Shown: positions 1 to 9,188, counted from the stretch's first letter. The stretch: DNA of 64,000 bases from RPQJ01 sp046347155 (GCA_046347155.1 JAXMGT010000001.1:248001-312000), one strand, 5' to 3'. Notes: generated by a model from the letters alone, not told the origin. A program made the numbers and translations.

Positions 1-392
1 AGCGCGGCGCGGGCCGCGGCGTGTCGGCGCGCCGCCGGCTCGCCCCGGTAGACGAGCGGCAACTCGACGTTCTCGAGCGCCGTCGTGCGCGGCAGCAGGT
101 TGAAGCCCTGGAACACGAAGCCGAGGTAGTGACGGCGAAGCAGCGCGCGCTGCTCGCGCGTGAGGCCCTCGACCGCGACGCCCTCGAACTCGTAGCGGCC
201 GGACGTCGGCACGTCGAGGCAGCCGAGGATGTTCATCGCGGTGGATTTCCCGGATCCGCTCGGGCCCATGATCGCGACGAATTCGCCGCGGGCGACCTCG
301 AGGTCGACGCCCTTGAGCGCCTGGACCGCCGCATCGCCGTGGCCGTAGGTGCGTTCGACGCCCCGCAGCCGGATGATCGCGCCCTCGCTCAT
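1..392 (-). CDS. ABC transporter ATP-binding subunit, MacB/LolD type (partial, runs off the window)
   Basis: Only the first 130 or so residues are present; the 3' end lies beyond base 1. The protein begins MSEGAIIRLRGVERTYG and carries a clear Walker A motif (GPSGSGKST, about residues 45-53) and the Q-loop region LGFVFQGFNLLP typical of the MacB/LolD/FtsE branch. Its ATG overlaps the TGA of the upstream adaptor gene (ATGA), so the two are translationally coupled. In MacAB-type pumps this domain powers export of macrolides, lipids or peptides from the periplasm through a TolC-like channel. Whether the permease domain is fused (MacB) or encoded separately cannot be seen here. Confidence 0.88.
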   Translation of the reverse strand, partial: MSEGAIIRLRGVERTYGHGDAAVQALKGVDLEVARGEFVAIMGPSGSGKSTAMNILGCLDVPTSGRYEFEGVAVEGLTREQRALLRRHYLGFVFQGFNLLPRTTALENVELPLVYRGEPAARRHAAARAA

Positions 393-1669
393 GGCTGCCG
401 GGCGGCGGCCTCCGTGACGACCTCGGTCCCGGCCTTCAGGTCGCCGCCGGTGATCTCGGTGAGCTTGCCGTCGCTGGCGCCGGTCTCGACGTCCACGCGC
501 ACCGGGCTGCCGTCCTTGATCACCCAGACGTGCGGGCGATCGCCACGGTTCACCGGCGCGCGCCGCTCCGGCTGCGGTGGCCGGGGCATCAGCAGGCCCG
601 CGACGCCGCGCGATTTCGGCGCATCCGACTGTGCGCTCGGCGGGTTGAACCGGAGGGCCGCGTTCGGCACCAGCAGCACGCCGTTGCGGTGGAGCACCGT
701 GATCTCGGCGGTGCCGGTCATCCCGGGACGCAGGCTCAGGTCGGCGTTGTCCACCGAGAGCACGGTCAGGTAGGAGATGACGCCGTCCGTCTCCTTCGAC
801 CCGTAGCTCACGCGCGTGATCACGGCCTCGTACTGGCGGCCCGGCCACGCGTCCACCGTGAAGCGGGCGCGCTGGCCCTCGCGCACGCGGCCGACGTCGG
901 CCTCGTCCACGTCCACCTGCAGTTCCATGTGCCGCAGGTCCTCGGCGAGCTTGAACAGCACCGGCGCCTGGAACGTCGCGGCGACCGTCTGGCCGGGCTC
1001 GACGTCGCGCTTCAGCACGATGCCGTCGATCGGCGAGCGGATGCTGGCCTTGCGCAGGTTGGTCTCGTCGGAGCGCAGGTTGGCGCGCGCCTGGGCCACG
1101 TTCGCGCGCGCGCTGATCGCGCTCGCCTCGGCCCGCTTCAGGTTCGCCTCGGCGCCGTCCATTTCGCTGCGCGACGGCACCTTGCCGTCCGACAGCCGCG
1201 AGACTTCCTTGTACCGCTCGTACGTCGCGCGGTTCTCCGCGACCGTGGCGTCGGCCTGCGCGACCTGCGCCTCGGCCGCGGCCAGCGTGGCGCGCGACTT
1301 CTCGATCGCGTCGCGGAGCTTGGCGACGTCGAGTTCGGCGAGCAGTTCGCCGCGCTTCACGCGGTCGTTGTCGTCCACGTAGACCTTCTCGACGATGCCG
1401 GACAGTTCACTGCCGACCTCGACCTCGTTCGTCGGCTGCAGGTTGCCGGTGGCCGAGACACGGACGACGAGGTCACCGCGCGTCGCGGCCTCGGTCTGGT
1501 AGCCGGTCGCGTGCCCGCTGCCGCCGCGCACGAGCAGCCAGCCGGCGGCGAGCGCGGCGACGACCGCGGCCGCGATCCACCGTCCGCGGTTCGACGGCGC
1601 GGAGTTGCGGCGGGCGAGCAGGTCCTTCAGCGATTCGCCGCGGGATTCCGCGGAGGGGATTTCGTTCAT
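389..1669 (-). CDS. macA: MacA-like periplasmic adaptor (HlyD/RND-type membrane fusion protein)
   Basis: 426 residues. A short cytoplasmic start (MNEIPSAESRGESLKDLLAR) precedes one membrane anchor at about residues 30-48. Next comes a barrel-sandwich/lipoyl region (VVRVSATGNLQPTNEVEVGSEL), a long alpha-helical hairpin rich in Ala/Glu/Arg, the second lipoyl half (ASIRSPIDGIVLKRDVEPGQ) and beta-barrel domains. A Pro/Arg-rich insertion of about 35 residues lies near the C-terminus. It sits between a NodT-type outer membrane protein gene (4-base overlap) and an ABC ATPase gene (4-base overlap), so it should bridge inner and outer membrane parts of a tripartite efflux pump. The partner ATPase favours MacA over an RND pump adaptor. 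Confidence 0.85.
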   Translation of the reverse strand: MNEIPSAESRGESLKDLLARRNSAPSNRGRWIAAAVVAALAAGWLLVRGGSGHATGYQTEAATRGDLVVRVSATGNLQPTNEVEVGSELSGIVEKVYVDDNDRVKRGELLAELDVAKLRDAIEKSRATLAAAEAQVAQADATVAENRATYERYKEVSRLSDGKVPSRSEMDGAEANLKRAEASAISARANVAQARANLRSDETNLRKASIRSPIDGIVLKRDVEPGQTVAATFQAPVLFKLAEDLRHMELQVDVDEADVGRVREGQRARFTVDAWPGRQYEAVITRVSYGSKETDGVISYLTVLSVDNADLSLRPGMTGTAEITVLHRNGVLLVPNAALRFNPPSAQSDAPKSRGVAGLLMPRPPQPERRAPVNRGDRPHVWVIKDGSPVRVDVETGASDGKLTEITGGDLKAGTEVVTEAAARQP

Positions 1670-3168
1670 GGCTGCGCGTCGCCTTTCGTTTCGGTGTCCG
1701 CACCGGGCGACCAGCCGCCGCCCAGCGATTTGTAGAGGCGCACCAGGGCCAGCACGCCGTCCGCGCGGTTCTGCGCGAGCGTTTCCTCGACCGTGAGCAC
1801 CGTCCGGTCGGTATCTAGCACCGTCTGGAAGTCGATCAGGCCGGCCGTGTAGCGCTCCCGGGCGAGCGTGTCGGCGATGCGCGCCGACTCCACCGCCGTC
1901 ACCAGCGACCGGTCGCGGGTCTGGTTGTTCGAAAGCGCGACCAGCGCGTTCTCGACTTCCTCGAGCGCGGTCAGCACCGTCCGACGGTACTGGGCGAGCG
2001 CCTGGTCGCGCACGGCGTCCTGCGCTTCGACCTGTGCACGCAGCTTGCCCGCCTCGAACAGCGGCGCCGTGATGCCGCCGAACAGCGACCACACGCCCGC
2101 GTCGCCGCTCGTGAGGTTGCCGAGCGTGAGCGACTCGAGGCCGAGCGAGCCCGACAGGTTGAACGAAGGGTAGAGCGCCGCCTCGGCCTCGCCGACCCGG
2201 GCGGTCTGCGCGGCGAGCGTGCGTTCGGCCGCGCGCACGTCCGGGCGCTGCCGTAGCGTGTCGGCCGGGATGCCCACCGCGAGTCGCGCGGGGACCGTGA
2301 GCGTCGGCGCAGGGGCCTCGAGGCGCGCGTGCAGCGATCCGGGCGGCAGCGCGAGCAGCGAGTCGAGCCGGTGTTCCGATGCGGCGAGCGCCGTCTCGAG
2401 CGCGGGGACCTGGGCGCGCGTGCGCTCGAGGTTCGTCCGCGCCTGCTCGACGTCCTGCACGCTCGCGAGCCCGGCCTGCGCGCGCCACTCGGTCAGTTGC
2501 AGCGTCTCGGCCTGGCTTTCGGCGTTGTCGCGGGCGATCCGGATCAGTGCCTGTTGCAGCCGGACGTCCACGTAGCTGCTCGCGACCTCGGCCGCGAGTG
2601 AGACCTGGGTGGCCGCGAGCTCGGCGGCGCTGGCCTGGACCTCGGCGGTCGCGGCCTCGACGCCGCGGCGGGTGCCGCCGAACACGTCGATCTCCCAGCT
2701 CGCATCGAGCCCGGCGTCGTACGCATCGGCGGTGACGTTGCGGCCGGAGGCCTGGACGCTCGCGTTGGCGCGACGCCCGCCGGCACTCGCACCGAGCGAC
2801 GGGTACAGGCCCGACGCGGCGATCACGCGCTGTGCACGCACCTCGCGCAGCCGCGCCTGGGCGATCGCGACGTCGGGATTGGCCTCGAGCGCGGAGCCGA
2901 TCAGGTCGGTGAGCAGCGGATCGGCCAGTGACGTCCACCAGGTGGCGAGGCCGGCGGCGGGCGCGGCCGCGATGGCGGGCGACCCCTGCGGGTCGGTGCC
3001 GGTCCAGGCCGCCGGGGCGTGGTCGTCGGGCGGGCGGTAGTCCGGGCCCACGGCGCAGCCCGCGAGCATGAGCACTGCCGCGACGCCGGTCCCCAATGCC
3101 CGCAGGCCGGCGGTCCGGCCTGCGGGGGGGCGGTCAAGGTCCCGCCCCGTCGACCACGCGGGGGGCAC
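1666..3168 (-). CDS. Efflux outer membrane lipoprotein, NodT/OprM (TolC) family
   Basis: About 500 residues from the chosen GTG start. A lipoprotein signal ends in LMLAGC, followed by the family hallmark AVGPDYRPP. Two tandem outer membrane efflux repeats follow, with the conserved RPDVRAAERTLAAQTARVGEAEAALYPS-type segments and a Leu/Ala-rich coiled body. The open frame extends upstream to an ATG at 3243, but that would give an unusually long, Arg/Pro-rich start and overlap the preceding gene by 44 bases; GTG at 3168 or TTG at 3174 fit a signal peptide better. The TGA overlaps the adaptor ATG. It should form the outer membrane channel of the pump encoded by this operon. Confidence 0.88.
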   Translation of the reverse strand: MPPAWSTGRDLDRPPAGRTAGLRALGTGVAAVLMLAGCAVGPDYRPPDDHAPAAWTGTDPQGSPAIAAAPAAGLATWWTSLADPLLTDLIGSALEANPDVAIAQARLREVRAQRVIAASGLYPSLGASAGGRRANASVQASGRNVTADAYDAGLDASWEIDVFGGTRRGVEAATAEVQASAAELAATQVSLAAEVASSYVDVRLQQALIRIARDNAESQAETLQLTEWRAQAGLASVQDVEQARTNLERTRAQVPALETALAASEHRLDSLLALPPGSLHARLEAPAPTLTVPARLAVGIPADTLRQRPDVRAAERTLAAQTARVGEAEAALYPSFNLSGSLGLESLTLGNLTSGDAGVWSLFGGITAPLFEAGKLRAQVEAQDAVRDQALAQYRRTVLTALEEVENALVALSNNQTRDRSLVTAVESARIADTLARERYTAGLIDFQTVLDTDRTVLTVEETLAQNRADGVLALVRLYKSLGGGWSPGADTETKGDAQP

Positions 3169-3199
3169 GCGCAACAGCTCTCGGGAGTCGGGGGAGTGG

Positions 3200-3523
3200 C
3201 TATTGATCGGTCGACGGGGGCGGGGATCCGGGGGGCGGCCCATGGGGTCGTGCGGCCTGCATGAGCTTCTTGAATTCGTTGACCTGTTCGACCGTGAGCA
3301 CGGTCGCGAGTTCCGCGTCCGCCTGCTCCATCGAGGCCTGCACGGCGGCCTGGATGCGCGCGTGCGCGGCGTCCATGATCCGCTTCACCTCGGCTGTCTG
3401 CGTGGCGTCGAGGCCCATCTGGGCGGCGATCTTCTCGATCGGCGGCCCGGGGGGTCCCTGCGGTGCGGCGAGGGCGGTGGTGCCGGCGAGCAGCAGTGCG
3501 GCGGTGGCGATCAGTCGTTTCAT
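3200..3523 (-). CDS. Small periplasmic protein, Spy/CpxP- or heavy-metal-sensor-like
   Basis: 107 residues with a clean Sec signal peptide (MKRLIATAALLLAGTTALAA) and an all-helical mature part rich in Ala, Gln and Glu. The segment LTVEQVNEFKKLMQ resembles the LTxxQ-type helix of Spy/CpxP-like periplasmic chaperone-sensors, and the tail is Pro-rich (GPPPGSPPP). It is the first gene of the efflux operon and ends next to the outer membrane lipoprotein gene. Proteins of this kind often accompany envelope-stress or metal-efflux operons, but the similarity is short, so the family call is tentative. The position supports an envelope role. Confidence 0.6.
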   Translation of the reverse strand: MKRLIATAALLLAGTTALAAPQGPPGPPIEKIAAQMGLDATQTAEVKRIMDAAHARIQAAVQASMEQADAELATVLTVEQVNEFKKLMQAARPHGPPPGSPPPSTDQ

Positions 3524-3691
3524 GGCGGGGTCCTCGTGTTCGAGTGGGGCCAGATTACGCCGCCCGCGCGTCGCCGTCGGACAGGAAGTGACAAGAACTG
3601 CGACCCGGCGGCCCGTCGCTTCCTCGCGATTGCTGACAGTCCTTGACGGACCCGCTGCCTAGCATGGGTGACCCCCTCATGGAGTCGCCCG

Positions 3692-4969
3692 ATGCACCCG
3701 ATCCACCGCCTGTTCCCGTGCGCCGCCGTGGCGCTGCTGCTCTCGGGATGCGAAGTCGCCGGCACGTCCGGCAATGCGTCGGTCCGCGTCGTCAATGCGA
3801 GCATGGACTACGCGTCGGTCGACCTCTACCTCGACGACAAGCGCAGGCTCACGGCCGTGGGCTACGAGTCCGGCAGCGACTACCTGAAGGTCGACGCGGA
3901 CTCGTACGACGTCGAGTTCCGTCGCGCGGACGCGAGCGGCGCGCTCGAGGCGTACACGAAGGACCTCTCGGACGGCGACCGGCTGACCTGGCTCGTGCTC
4001 GGCGCGAGCGGCTCGTTCGAGGTCCTCGCACTCGGCGAGACGCAGGCGTCGCCCGACAAGGGCGAGTCGCTCGTGCGCCTCGTGAACGGCGCGCCGGACG
4101 CCGGCGCCGTCGACGTCTACCTGACCGACGCGACGACCGGCCTTGCCGACGTATCGCCAACCTGGTCGGACGTCGCGATCGACGCGCTCGCGTCCGAAGG
4201 GCTCGTCAAGCTCGACGCGGGCACCTACCGGCTGCGCGTGACCGCAGCCGGCAGTACGACCGACGTGCGCCTCGACCGCACGGGCGTCGTGCTCGCGGGC
4301 AAGGGCGTCTACACGATCGTCGTCTGCGGCACCACGGGCGGCGTGCTCACCGACGCGATGCTCGTGCAACAGGACGGCGCCGTCTCGCTGTTGCCCACGA
4401 CGCAGGCGCGTGTGCGCGCCGTCGTCGGACTCGACGATGCCTCGACCGCGAGCGTGAGCGTCGGCGGCACGCCGCTCGTCGCCAGCGCGACCGTGCCGGT
4501 GCTCGGGGCCTACCGCCTGGTCGACGCGGGCACGCCGGCCGTGTCGCTGTCCGTGGACGGGGCCGGCGTCGCGGTGGGCAGCGTCGAACTCGTGGCCGGG
4601 TCCGACTACACGTTGCTCTACACGGGCACGCCGGCGGCCGTCACGCAGTCGGCCATCGCCGACGTGAACCGCCTGCCGGCGGCCGGGACGTTCAAGGTGA
4701 GGCTCATCAACGCGATGAGTGCGCTCGGCGAGCCGCTCTCGATGAGCGTGGACTTCCTGCCCGCGGTCGACGACGTGCCGCTCGGCTCGGTGGCGCTCTC
4801 GGACGCGATCGACGCGGTGGACGGCGGCCGGCTCGATGTCACGCGCGTGTCGACCTCGTCACTGCTGTACTCGCTGACGTCGCTGTCGCTCGAGGGCCAG
4901 GCCGTCTACACCCAGGTGATGTTCGGCACGGCTGACGCGCCGACCGGCGCGCTGCGCAAGGATCGCTGA
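3692..4969 (+). CDS. DUF4397-domain exported lipoprotein
   Basis: 425 residues. The start MHPIHRLFPCAAVALLLSGC is a lipoprotein signal with Cys at the lipobox. The mature protein consists of two similar beta-rich DUF4397-type units, each opening with a V-R-V/L-V-N-A/G hallmark (SVRVVNASMDYASVDLYLDD, then SLVRLVNGAPDAGAVDVYLTD), and a third related segment (FKVRLINAMSALGEPLS). An in-frame ATG lies 24 bases upstream at 3668 but would put charged residues before the signal. DUF4397 proteins are secreted or cell-surface proteins of unknown function. The gene is monocistronic and converges on the SPOR gene, with an inverted repeat between them. Confidence 0.8.
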   Translation: MHPIHRLFPCAAVALLLSGCEVAGTSGNASVRVVNASMDYASVDLYLDDKRRLTAVGYESGSDYLKVDADSYDVEFRRADASGALEAYTKDLSDGDRLTWLVLGASGSFEVLALGETQASPDKGESLVRLVNGAPDAGAVDVYLTDATTGLADVSPTWSDVAIDALASEGLVKLDAGTYRLRVTAAGSTTDVRLDRTGVVLAGKGVYTIVVCGTTGGVLTDAMLVQQDGAVSLLPTTQARVRAVVGLDDASTASVSVGGTPLVASATVPVLGAYRLVDAGTPAVSLSVDGAGVAVGSVELVAGSDYTLLYTGTPAAVTQSAIADVNRLPAAGTFKVRLINAMSALGEPLSMSVDFLPAVDDVPLGSVALSDAIDAVDGGRLDVTRVSTSSLLYSLTSLSLEGQAVYTQVMFGTADAPTGALRKDR

Positions 4970-4976
4970 GGCAGGA

Positions 4977-5049
4977 GGGGGCATTCTCGATGGCCAGCTG
5001 GCGTCGGTCGTTCCTCATGAGCGGCGGGCCGGAAATCGAGAATGTCCCC
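4977..5049. repeat. GGGGACATTC-type inverted repeat, copy A1 (between convergent genes)
   Basis: Left arm 4977-4991 (GGGGGCATTCTCGAT) pairs with right arm 5035-5049 (ATCGAGAATGTCCCC), 14 of 15 positions, around a 43-base spacer. The right arm ends exactly where the TGA of the minus-strand SPOR gene begins. The same arms recur at 13.77 kb and 17.61 kb. It probably acts as a bidirectional hairpin between converging transcripts, but there is no T-tract. Confidence 0.8.
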
Positions 5050-5637
5050 TCAGGGCGGCGGTGACGGCGCGCCCGGCGTGACCGGTGTCGCCTCGATCTC
5101 GGCCTCTGCGAGCTTGGCCCGCGTGGTCTCGAGTTCCTGGACGGTCGAGATCGGGCCGATGCGCACGCGGAACCAGGTCTCGTCCTGCAGCGCGTAGCGC
5201 TGGATCTTCGAATCGACGCCGTACTGCGCGAGCCGCGCCTGCAGCTTTTCCGCCTCGGCCACCTGCTTGAACGCGCCCGCCTGCAGCACGATGTCTCCGG
5301 TGGGCAGCACCGAGGCGCCGGCGTCCTTCCGGCCGCGGTCCGCGACCGGCACCTCGACTTCCTGGCGCGGCAGGTCGTCGTAGAACGTCAGGTCCTGAGC
5401 GTTGTCCGGCACGACGGGTGCCTCTTCGCTCGCTTGCGCGGAGGCCGGGGCCGGCTCGGCGGCGGCGGTCGGCTGGGCCGGCGGCTGGTCCCGGTAGTGC
5501 ATGAAGACGCCGAGCGCGACCGTGAGGCCGAGCGCGAGTCCGCCGCCGAAGCCGACCCACGCATTCACCGGCTGCCCGCCGGGCGTGTAGCGCTTGACGT
5601 GCTTGTAGTCGCGGCTGAGCGTGCGGGGCTGCGTCAC
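5050..5637 (-). CDS. SPOR-domain cell-division protein (FtsN-like)
   Basis: 195 residues from a GTG start one base after the argS stop. The N-terminus is short and basic, with the motif RDYKHVKRYTPGG common at the start of FtsN-like proteins. One membrane segment lies at about residues 28-46 (GFGGGLALGLTVALGVFM). A Pro/Ala/Glu-rich periplasmic linker leads to a C-terminal SPOR domain at about 113-187 (IVLQAGAFKQVAEAEKLQARL ... WFRVRIGP). SPOR domains bind denuded peptidoglycan glycan strands at the septum. An argS-SPOR pairing is common in gammaproteobacteria, which supports the call. The right arm of a dispersed repeat abuts its stop. Confidence 0.85.
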   Translation of the reverse strand: MTQPRTLSRDYKHVKRYTPGGQPVNAWVGFGGGLALGLTVALGVFMHYRDQPPAQPTAAAEPAPASAQASEEAPVVPDNAQDLTFYDDLPRQEVEVPVADRGRKDAGASVLPTGDIVLQAGAFKQVAEAEKLQARLAQYGVDSKIQRYALQDETWFRVRIGPISTVQELETTRAKLAEAEIEATPVTPGAPSPPP

Positions 5638-5638
5638 G

Positions 5639-7468
5639 TCACATCGCCTCGGGCGAGGACACGCCGAGCAGGCCGAGCCCGTTGCGGATCACCTGCCGGA
5701 GTCCCGTGACGAGCACGAGCCGCGCGTCGCGCAGCGCCGCGTCGTCGACGAGGAACTGGTGCGCGTTGTAGTACGTGTGGAAGTCGTTCGCGAGCTCGCG
5801 CAGGTAGTGCACGAGCGCGTGCGGGGCGCGCAGCTGCGCCGCCTGCTCGATCACCTCCGGGTACCGGCTGATCGAGGCGAGCAGCGCCTGCTCGTGGGGC
5901 TCGACGAGTCGCGCGAGCGACGCGCGCCCGAGCAGGGCGTCGTGCACGAGGCCCTTCTCGCGCAGCTGGCGGAATACGCTGCAGACGCGCGCATGCGCGT
6001 ACTGGATGTAGTAGACCGGGTTCTCGTTCGAGCGCGAGGTGGCGAGCTGCAGGTCGAAATCGAGGTGCTGGTCGTTGCTGCGCAGCACGTAGAAGAGCCG
6101 CGCGGCGTCGTTGCCGACCTCGCGGCGCAGCTCCCGCAGCGTGACGAACTCGCCCGAGCGCGTGGACATCTGCACCTTCTCGCCGCCGCGGTACAGCGTG
6201 ACGAACTGCATCAGCCGGACCTCGAGGCGCTCGGACGGCTGGCCCATCGCGACGAGGCCTGCGCGCACGCGCGCGATGTAGCCGTGGTGGTCCGAGCCCA
6301 GCACGTCGATCAGGTGCTCGAAGCCGCGCTCGCACTTGTTCAGGTGGTAGGCGATGTCCGACGCAAAATAGGTCTTCGCGCCGTTCTCGCGCACGACGAC
6401 GCGGTCCTTCTCGTCGCCGAAATCGGTCGCGCGGAACCACTCGGCGCCGTCCTTCGAGTAGACGACGCCGTTCTTCCTGAGCAGTTCGAGCGCGTGGTCG
6501 ATCGCGCCGTCGTCGGTGAGGCTGCGTTCGGAGAACCAGCGGTCGTAGCGGACGCCGAACTCCTCGAGGTCCTGCCGGATGTCGGCCAGGATGTCGGCGA
6601 GCGCGAGGTCGAACGCGAGCCGGAAGCCGTCGGCGCCGAGCAGCGACTTCGCGCGCGCGATCACGGCGTCGATGTAGGCGTCCTTGTCGCCCGCGGGCGC
6701 ATCGGGCGGGAGGTCGCGGAACACGTCGGCCGCCGGGCGCACCAGCGTGCGACCCGCCTTCTCCACCAGCTTGTCGGCGATCGGGTGCAGGTAGTCGCCA
6801 CGGTAGCCGTTCGACGGGAAGGGGAACTGCTCGCCGAAGCACTCGAGGTAACGCAGCCACACGCTGGCCGCGAGGATGTCCATCTGCCGGCCCGCGTCAT
6901 TGATGTAGTACTCGCGGTGCACCGACCAGCCCGCCGCGGCGAGCAGGTTCGCGAGCGTGGCGCCGAACGCCGCGTGGCGTCCGTGGCCGACGTGCAGCGG
7001 CCCGGTCGGGTTGGCCGACACGAACTCCACCATCACGCGCCGTCCCGCGCCGGCGTCGCTCCGGCCGTAGGCCTCGCCCTGGTCGAGCACGCGCTCGAGT
7101 TCGCGCGCATAGGCCGCCGGAGACAGGTGGAAGTTGATGAACCCGGGGCCGGCGATCTCGACCTTCGAAACCAGTTCGTTCGCGGGCAGCGCGGCGACGA
7201 TTGCCTCGGCGAGTTCGCGCGGCTTGCGCTTCGCGACGCGCGCGAGCTGCATCGCGGCGTTGGTGGCGAAGTCGCCGTGGGTCGGGTCGCGGGTGCGTTC
7301 GACGGTCGGCGCGGGCGCGGACGCGTCGGCACCCCGGAGGTCGGCGGGCAACGCGGCGAGCGCGTCCCGCACCAGGGTTTCGATCAGGTATTTCAAGGCT
7401 TTAGCCCGGTCAACGTGGCCGGCGAGGGCGGTCAGTCTAGGGAATTCCGGGGCGTGATGCGAGTCCAA
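5639..7468 (-). CDS. argS: Arginyl-tRNA synthetase
   Basis: Charges tRNA-Arg in the cytoplasm. The class I signature HVGH (HIGH motif) lies in VSANPTGPLHVGHGRHAAFG, and the KMSKS-region equivalent is MSTRSGE. The N-terminal additional domain (about residues 25-110 of this frame) and the C-terminal DALR anticodon-binding domain (HARVCSVFRQLRE to the end) are both recognisable. The frame given is 609 residues from an ATG. ArgS proteins usually begin right at the segment KYLIETLVRDAL, so a TTG at 7396 (585 residues) is an alternative start. It is followed one base later by the SPOR-domain gene. Confidence 0.95.
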   Translation of the reverse strand: MDSHHAPEFPRLTALAGHVDRAKALKYLIETLVRDALAALPADLRGADASAPAPTVERTRDPTHGDFATNAAMQLARVAKRKPRELAEAIVAALPANELVSKVEIAGPGFINFHLSPAAYARELERVLDQGEAYGRSDAGAGRRVMVEFVSANPTGPLHVGHGRHAAFGATLANLLAAAGWSVHREYYINDAGRQMDILAASVWLRYLECFGEQFPFPSNGYRGDYLHPIADKLVEKAGRTLVRPAADVFRDLPPDAPAGDKDAYIDAVIARAKSLLGADGFRLAFDLALADILADIRQDLEEFGVRYDRWFSERSLTDDGAIDHALELLRKNGVVYSKDGAEWFRATDFGDEKDRVVVRENGAKTYFASDIAYHLNKCERGFEHLIDVLGSDHHGYIARVRAGLVAMGQPSERLEVRLMQFVTLYRGGEKVQMSTRSGEFVTLRELRREVGNDAARLFYVLRSNDQHLDFDLQLATSRSNENPVYYIQYAHARVCSVFRQLREKGLVHDALLGRASLARLVEPHEQALLASISRYPEVIEQAAQLRAPHALVHYLRELANDFHTYYNAHQFLVDDAALRDARLVLVTGLRQVIRNGLGLLGVSSPEAM

Positions 7469-7493
7469 TTCGAGGAGTCGTGGGGCCGTGAAA

Positions 7494-9188
7494 TCAGCGG
7501 GTTTGCTGTTTTTCCTGGAAGCCGTGCCGGGACAGGAACCGGCCCCACCGCGGGTCGGCGTGCAGCGGCTCGAGCAGCGGGTCGACCGCCAGGTAGGTGA
7601 GGCCGGCGTCGTGCGTTGCGGCGGCCCGGTCGAGCCACTGGAATGCCGCGTCCGGTTCGCCGCGGTGGGCGTGGATCTGCGCGAGCTGGTAGGCCGCCGC
7701 GCCGGACGTGTCGAGCGTCTTCAGGCGCTCGAGCGCTTCGTCGGACGCCGCGCGTCGCCCGAGACTCTGCAGCGCGAGTGCCAGCCCGGTGAGCCGCCAG
7801 AATTCGCTCTCCTCCCGCTTCATCTCATCGAGTGCCGCGTCGAGGCGGCCCCGGGCGAGGAGGACCCTGCCCAGGTAATAGTGGCCGCTCATCCAGCCGG
7901 GGCTGAGTGCGAGGACCTTGCGGCGGGCCGCTTCGGCTTCGTCGAGGCGCCCGGCGTAGTAGCACGCGTTGCCGAAGACCGCGTGGGCGAGTGCGCTCAT
8001 CGGGTCCGCGCGCAGCGCCTGCAGGCTGTGCCGAAGACCGTCGTCCAGGCGCCCGATGCGCACCGAAGCATTCGCCAGACGGGTCAGGATGCGAGGATTG
8101 TGTGGCTCGAGCTGCCGTGCCCGCTCGAGTCGCGCCAGTCCACCGTCGCGATCGACGCCCTCGACGACGTCGAGGTAACCGAGCAACGACAGCGGCTCGG
8201 CGAGGTCCGGGTCGAGCGCGAGCGCCCGCTCGGAGTTCTCGCGTGCCCGACGCGCGCCGTCCGAGTAATCGACGAGGGAATTGTTCGCCATTCCCCAGTA
8301 AGCGATTCCGAGCGCCGCCCAGGCCGGCGCAAATCGCGGATCGGTCGCCAGCGCGGCCTCGAAGCTCGACACCGCCTGCGCATATCCGTCTTGCGAGGCG
8401 AGGTCGAGCGCCTGGCGCCCCCGGAGGTATGTCGCGTAAGCCTCCGTCTCGGTGGGCCACGACCGCGGCGTCGCGCCGCCGAGCAGCGTCACCTCGAGTT
8501 CCGACGCGACGGCAGCCGCGATCTCGTCCTGCACGACGAAGATGTCTTCGAGGTCCCGGTCGAATGAGCGGGACCACACGTGCGACGCGTCCGCGCCGCG
8601 TATGAGCTGCGCCGTGATCCGGACGCGCTTGCCTGAGCGACGGACGCTACCCTCCAGCAGGTGGGTCACGTTGAGTTCGCGCGAGATCGCCTCGGCACCG
8701 ATCGCGCGGTCCCGGAACGCGAATGACGATGTCCGCGCGACCACGCGCAGCCCGGGCATCCGGGACAGCAGGTTCAGCAGTTCCTCGGACAGGCCGTCGG
8801 CGAAGTGCAGGTTCGACGGGTCGTCGCTCATGTTCGCGAACGGCAGCACCGCGATCGAATCCTCGTCCGCGGGAGCGAGCGAGGACGGCACGCGCCCGGA
8901 TGCGGCCGTCTCGAGGGCCTCACCGTGGTCGTCGGCCGTGTCGGCGTCCCGCTCCCGGCGCAGGCCGTCCGCCGTGAGCTGGTGTGTCCACGACAGGATC
9001 AGTGCCAGCGGAAACCCGATCAGCAGCAGCACGAACACGAGGCGCAACGCCCAGCGTGGCACGTCGAGCATGCCGAGCAGCAGGTCCGCGACCTGCAGCA
9101 GCAGCCAGGCCGCCGTCAGGTAGATGAGCGCGGTCTGGAGGACCTTGCGGCGCTTCAGTTCGGCGAACACCCGCATGACGGTCGCCAT
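7494..9188 (-). CDS. Membrane-anchored TolB-like / TPR-repeat protein
   Basis: 564 residues. Two N-terminal membrane segments (about 18-37 and 44-65) follow the start MATVMRVFAELKRRKVLQTA. After a linker comes a TolB-like N-terminal domain (DSIAVLPFANMSDDPSNLHFADGL, about 110-240) of the kind found beside adenylate cyclase or transcription-factor modules. Then there are about six TPR-like repeats (EAALATDPRFAPAWAALG; RALALDPDLAEPLSLLGY; VLALSPGWMSGHYYLG). The usual partner output domain (class III cyclase, winged helix or kinase) is absent, so it is a membrane scaffold version of that architecture. Its role is unknown; it probably mediates protein contacts on the cytoplasmic side. It stands alone between argS and priA. 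Confidence 0.7.
   Translation of the reverse strand: MATVMRVFAELKRRKVLQTALIYLTAAWLLLQVADLLLGMLDVPRWALRLVFVLLLIGFPLALILSWTHQLTADGLRRERDADTADDHGEALETAASGRVPSSLAPADEDSIAVLPFANMSDDPSNLHFADGLSEELLNLLSRMPGLRVVARTSSFAFRDRAIGAEAISRELNVTHLLEGSVRRSGKRVRITAQLIRGADASHVWSRSFDRDLEDIFVVQDEIAAAVASELEVTLLGGATPRSWPTETEAYATYLRGRQALDLASQDGYAQAVSSFEAALATDPRFAPAWAALGIAYWGMANNSLVDYSDGARRARENSERALALDPDLAEPLSLLGYLDVVEGVDRDGGLARLERARQLEPHNPRILTRLANASVRIGRLDDGLRHSLQALRADPMSALAHAVFGNACYYAGRLDEAEAARRKVLALSPGWMSGHYYLGRVLLARGRLDAALDEMKREESEFWRLTGLALALQSLGRRAASDEALERLKTLDTSGAAAYQLAQIHAHRGEPDAAFQWLDRAAATHDAGLTYLAVDPLLEPLHADPRWGRFLSRHGFQEKQQTR

Noticed and set aside
3643..3665. TTGACG/TAGCAT promoter for the DUF4397 gene
   Set aside because: The spacer is only 11 bases.
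4977..5049. Copies A1-A3 as classical rho-independent terminators
   Set aside because: Arms are GC-rich and at convergent ends, but no T-tract follows on either strand; they are better described as REP-like repeats.
5621..7600. Plus-strand frame of about 660 codons opposite argS
   Set aside because: Antisense shadow of argS, with composition dominated by R, V, A, E and no recognisable fold.
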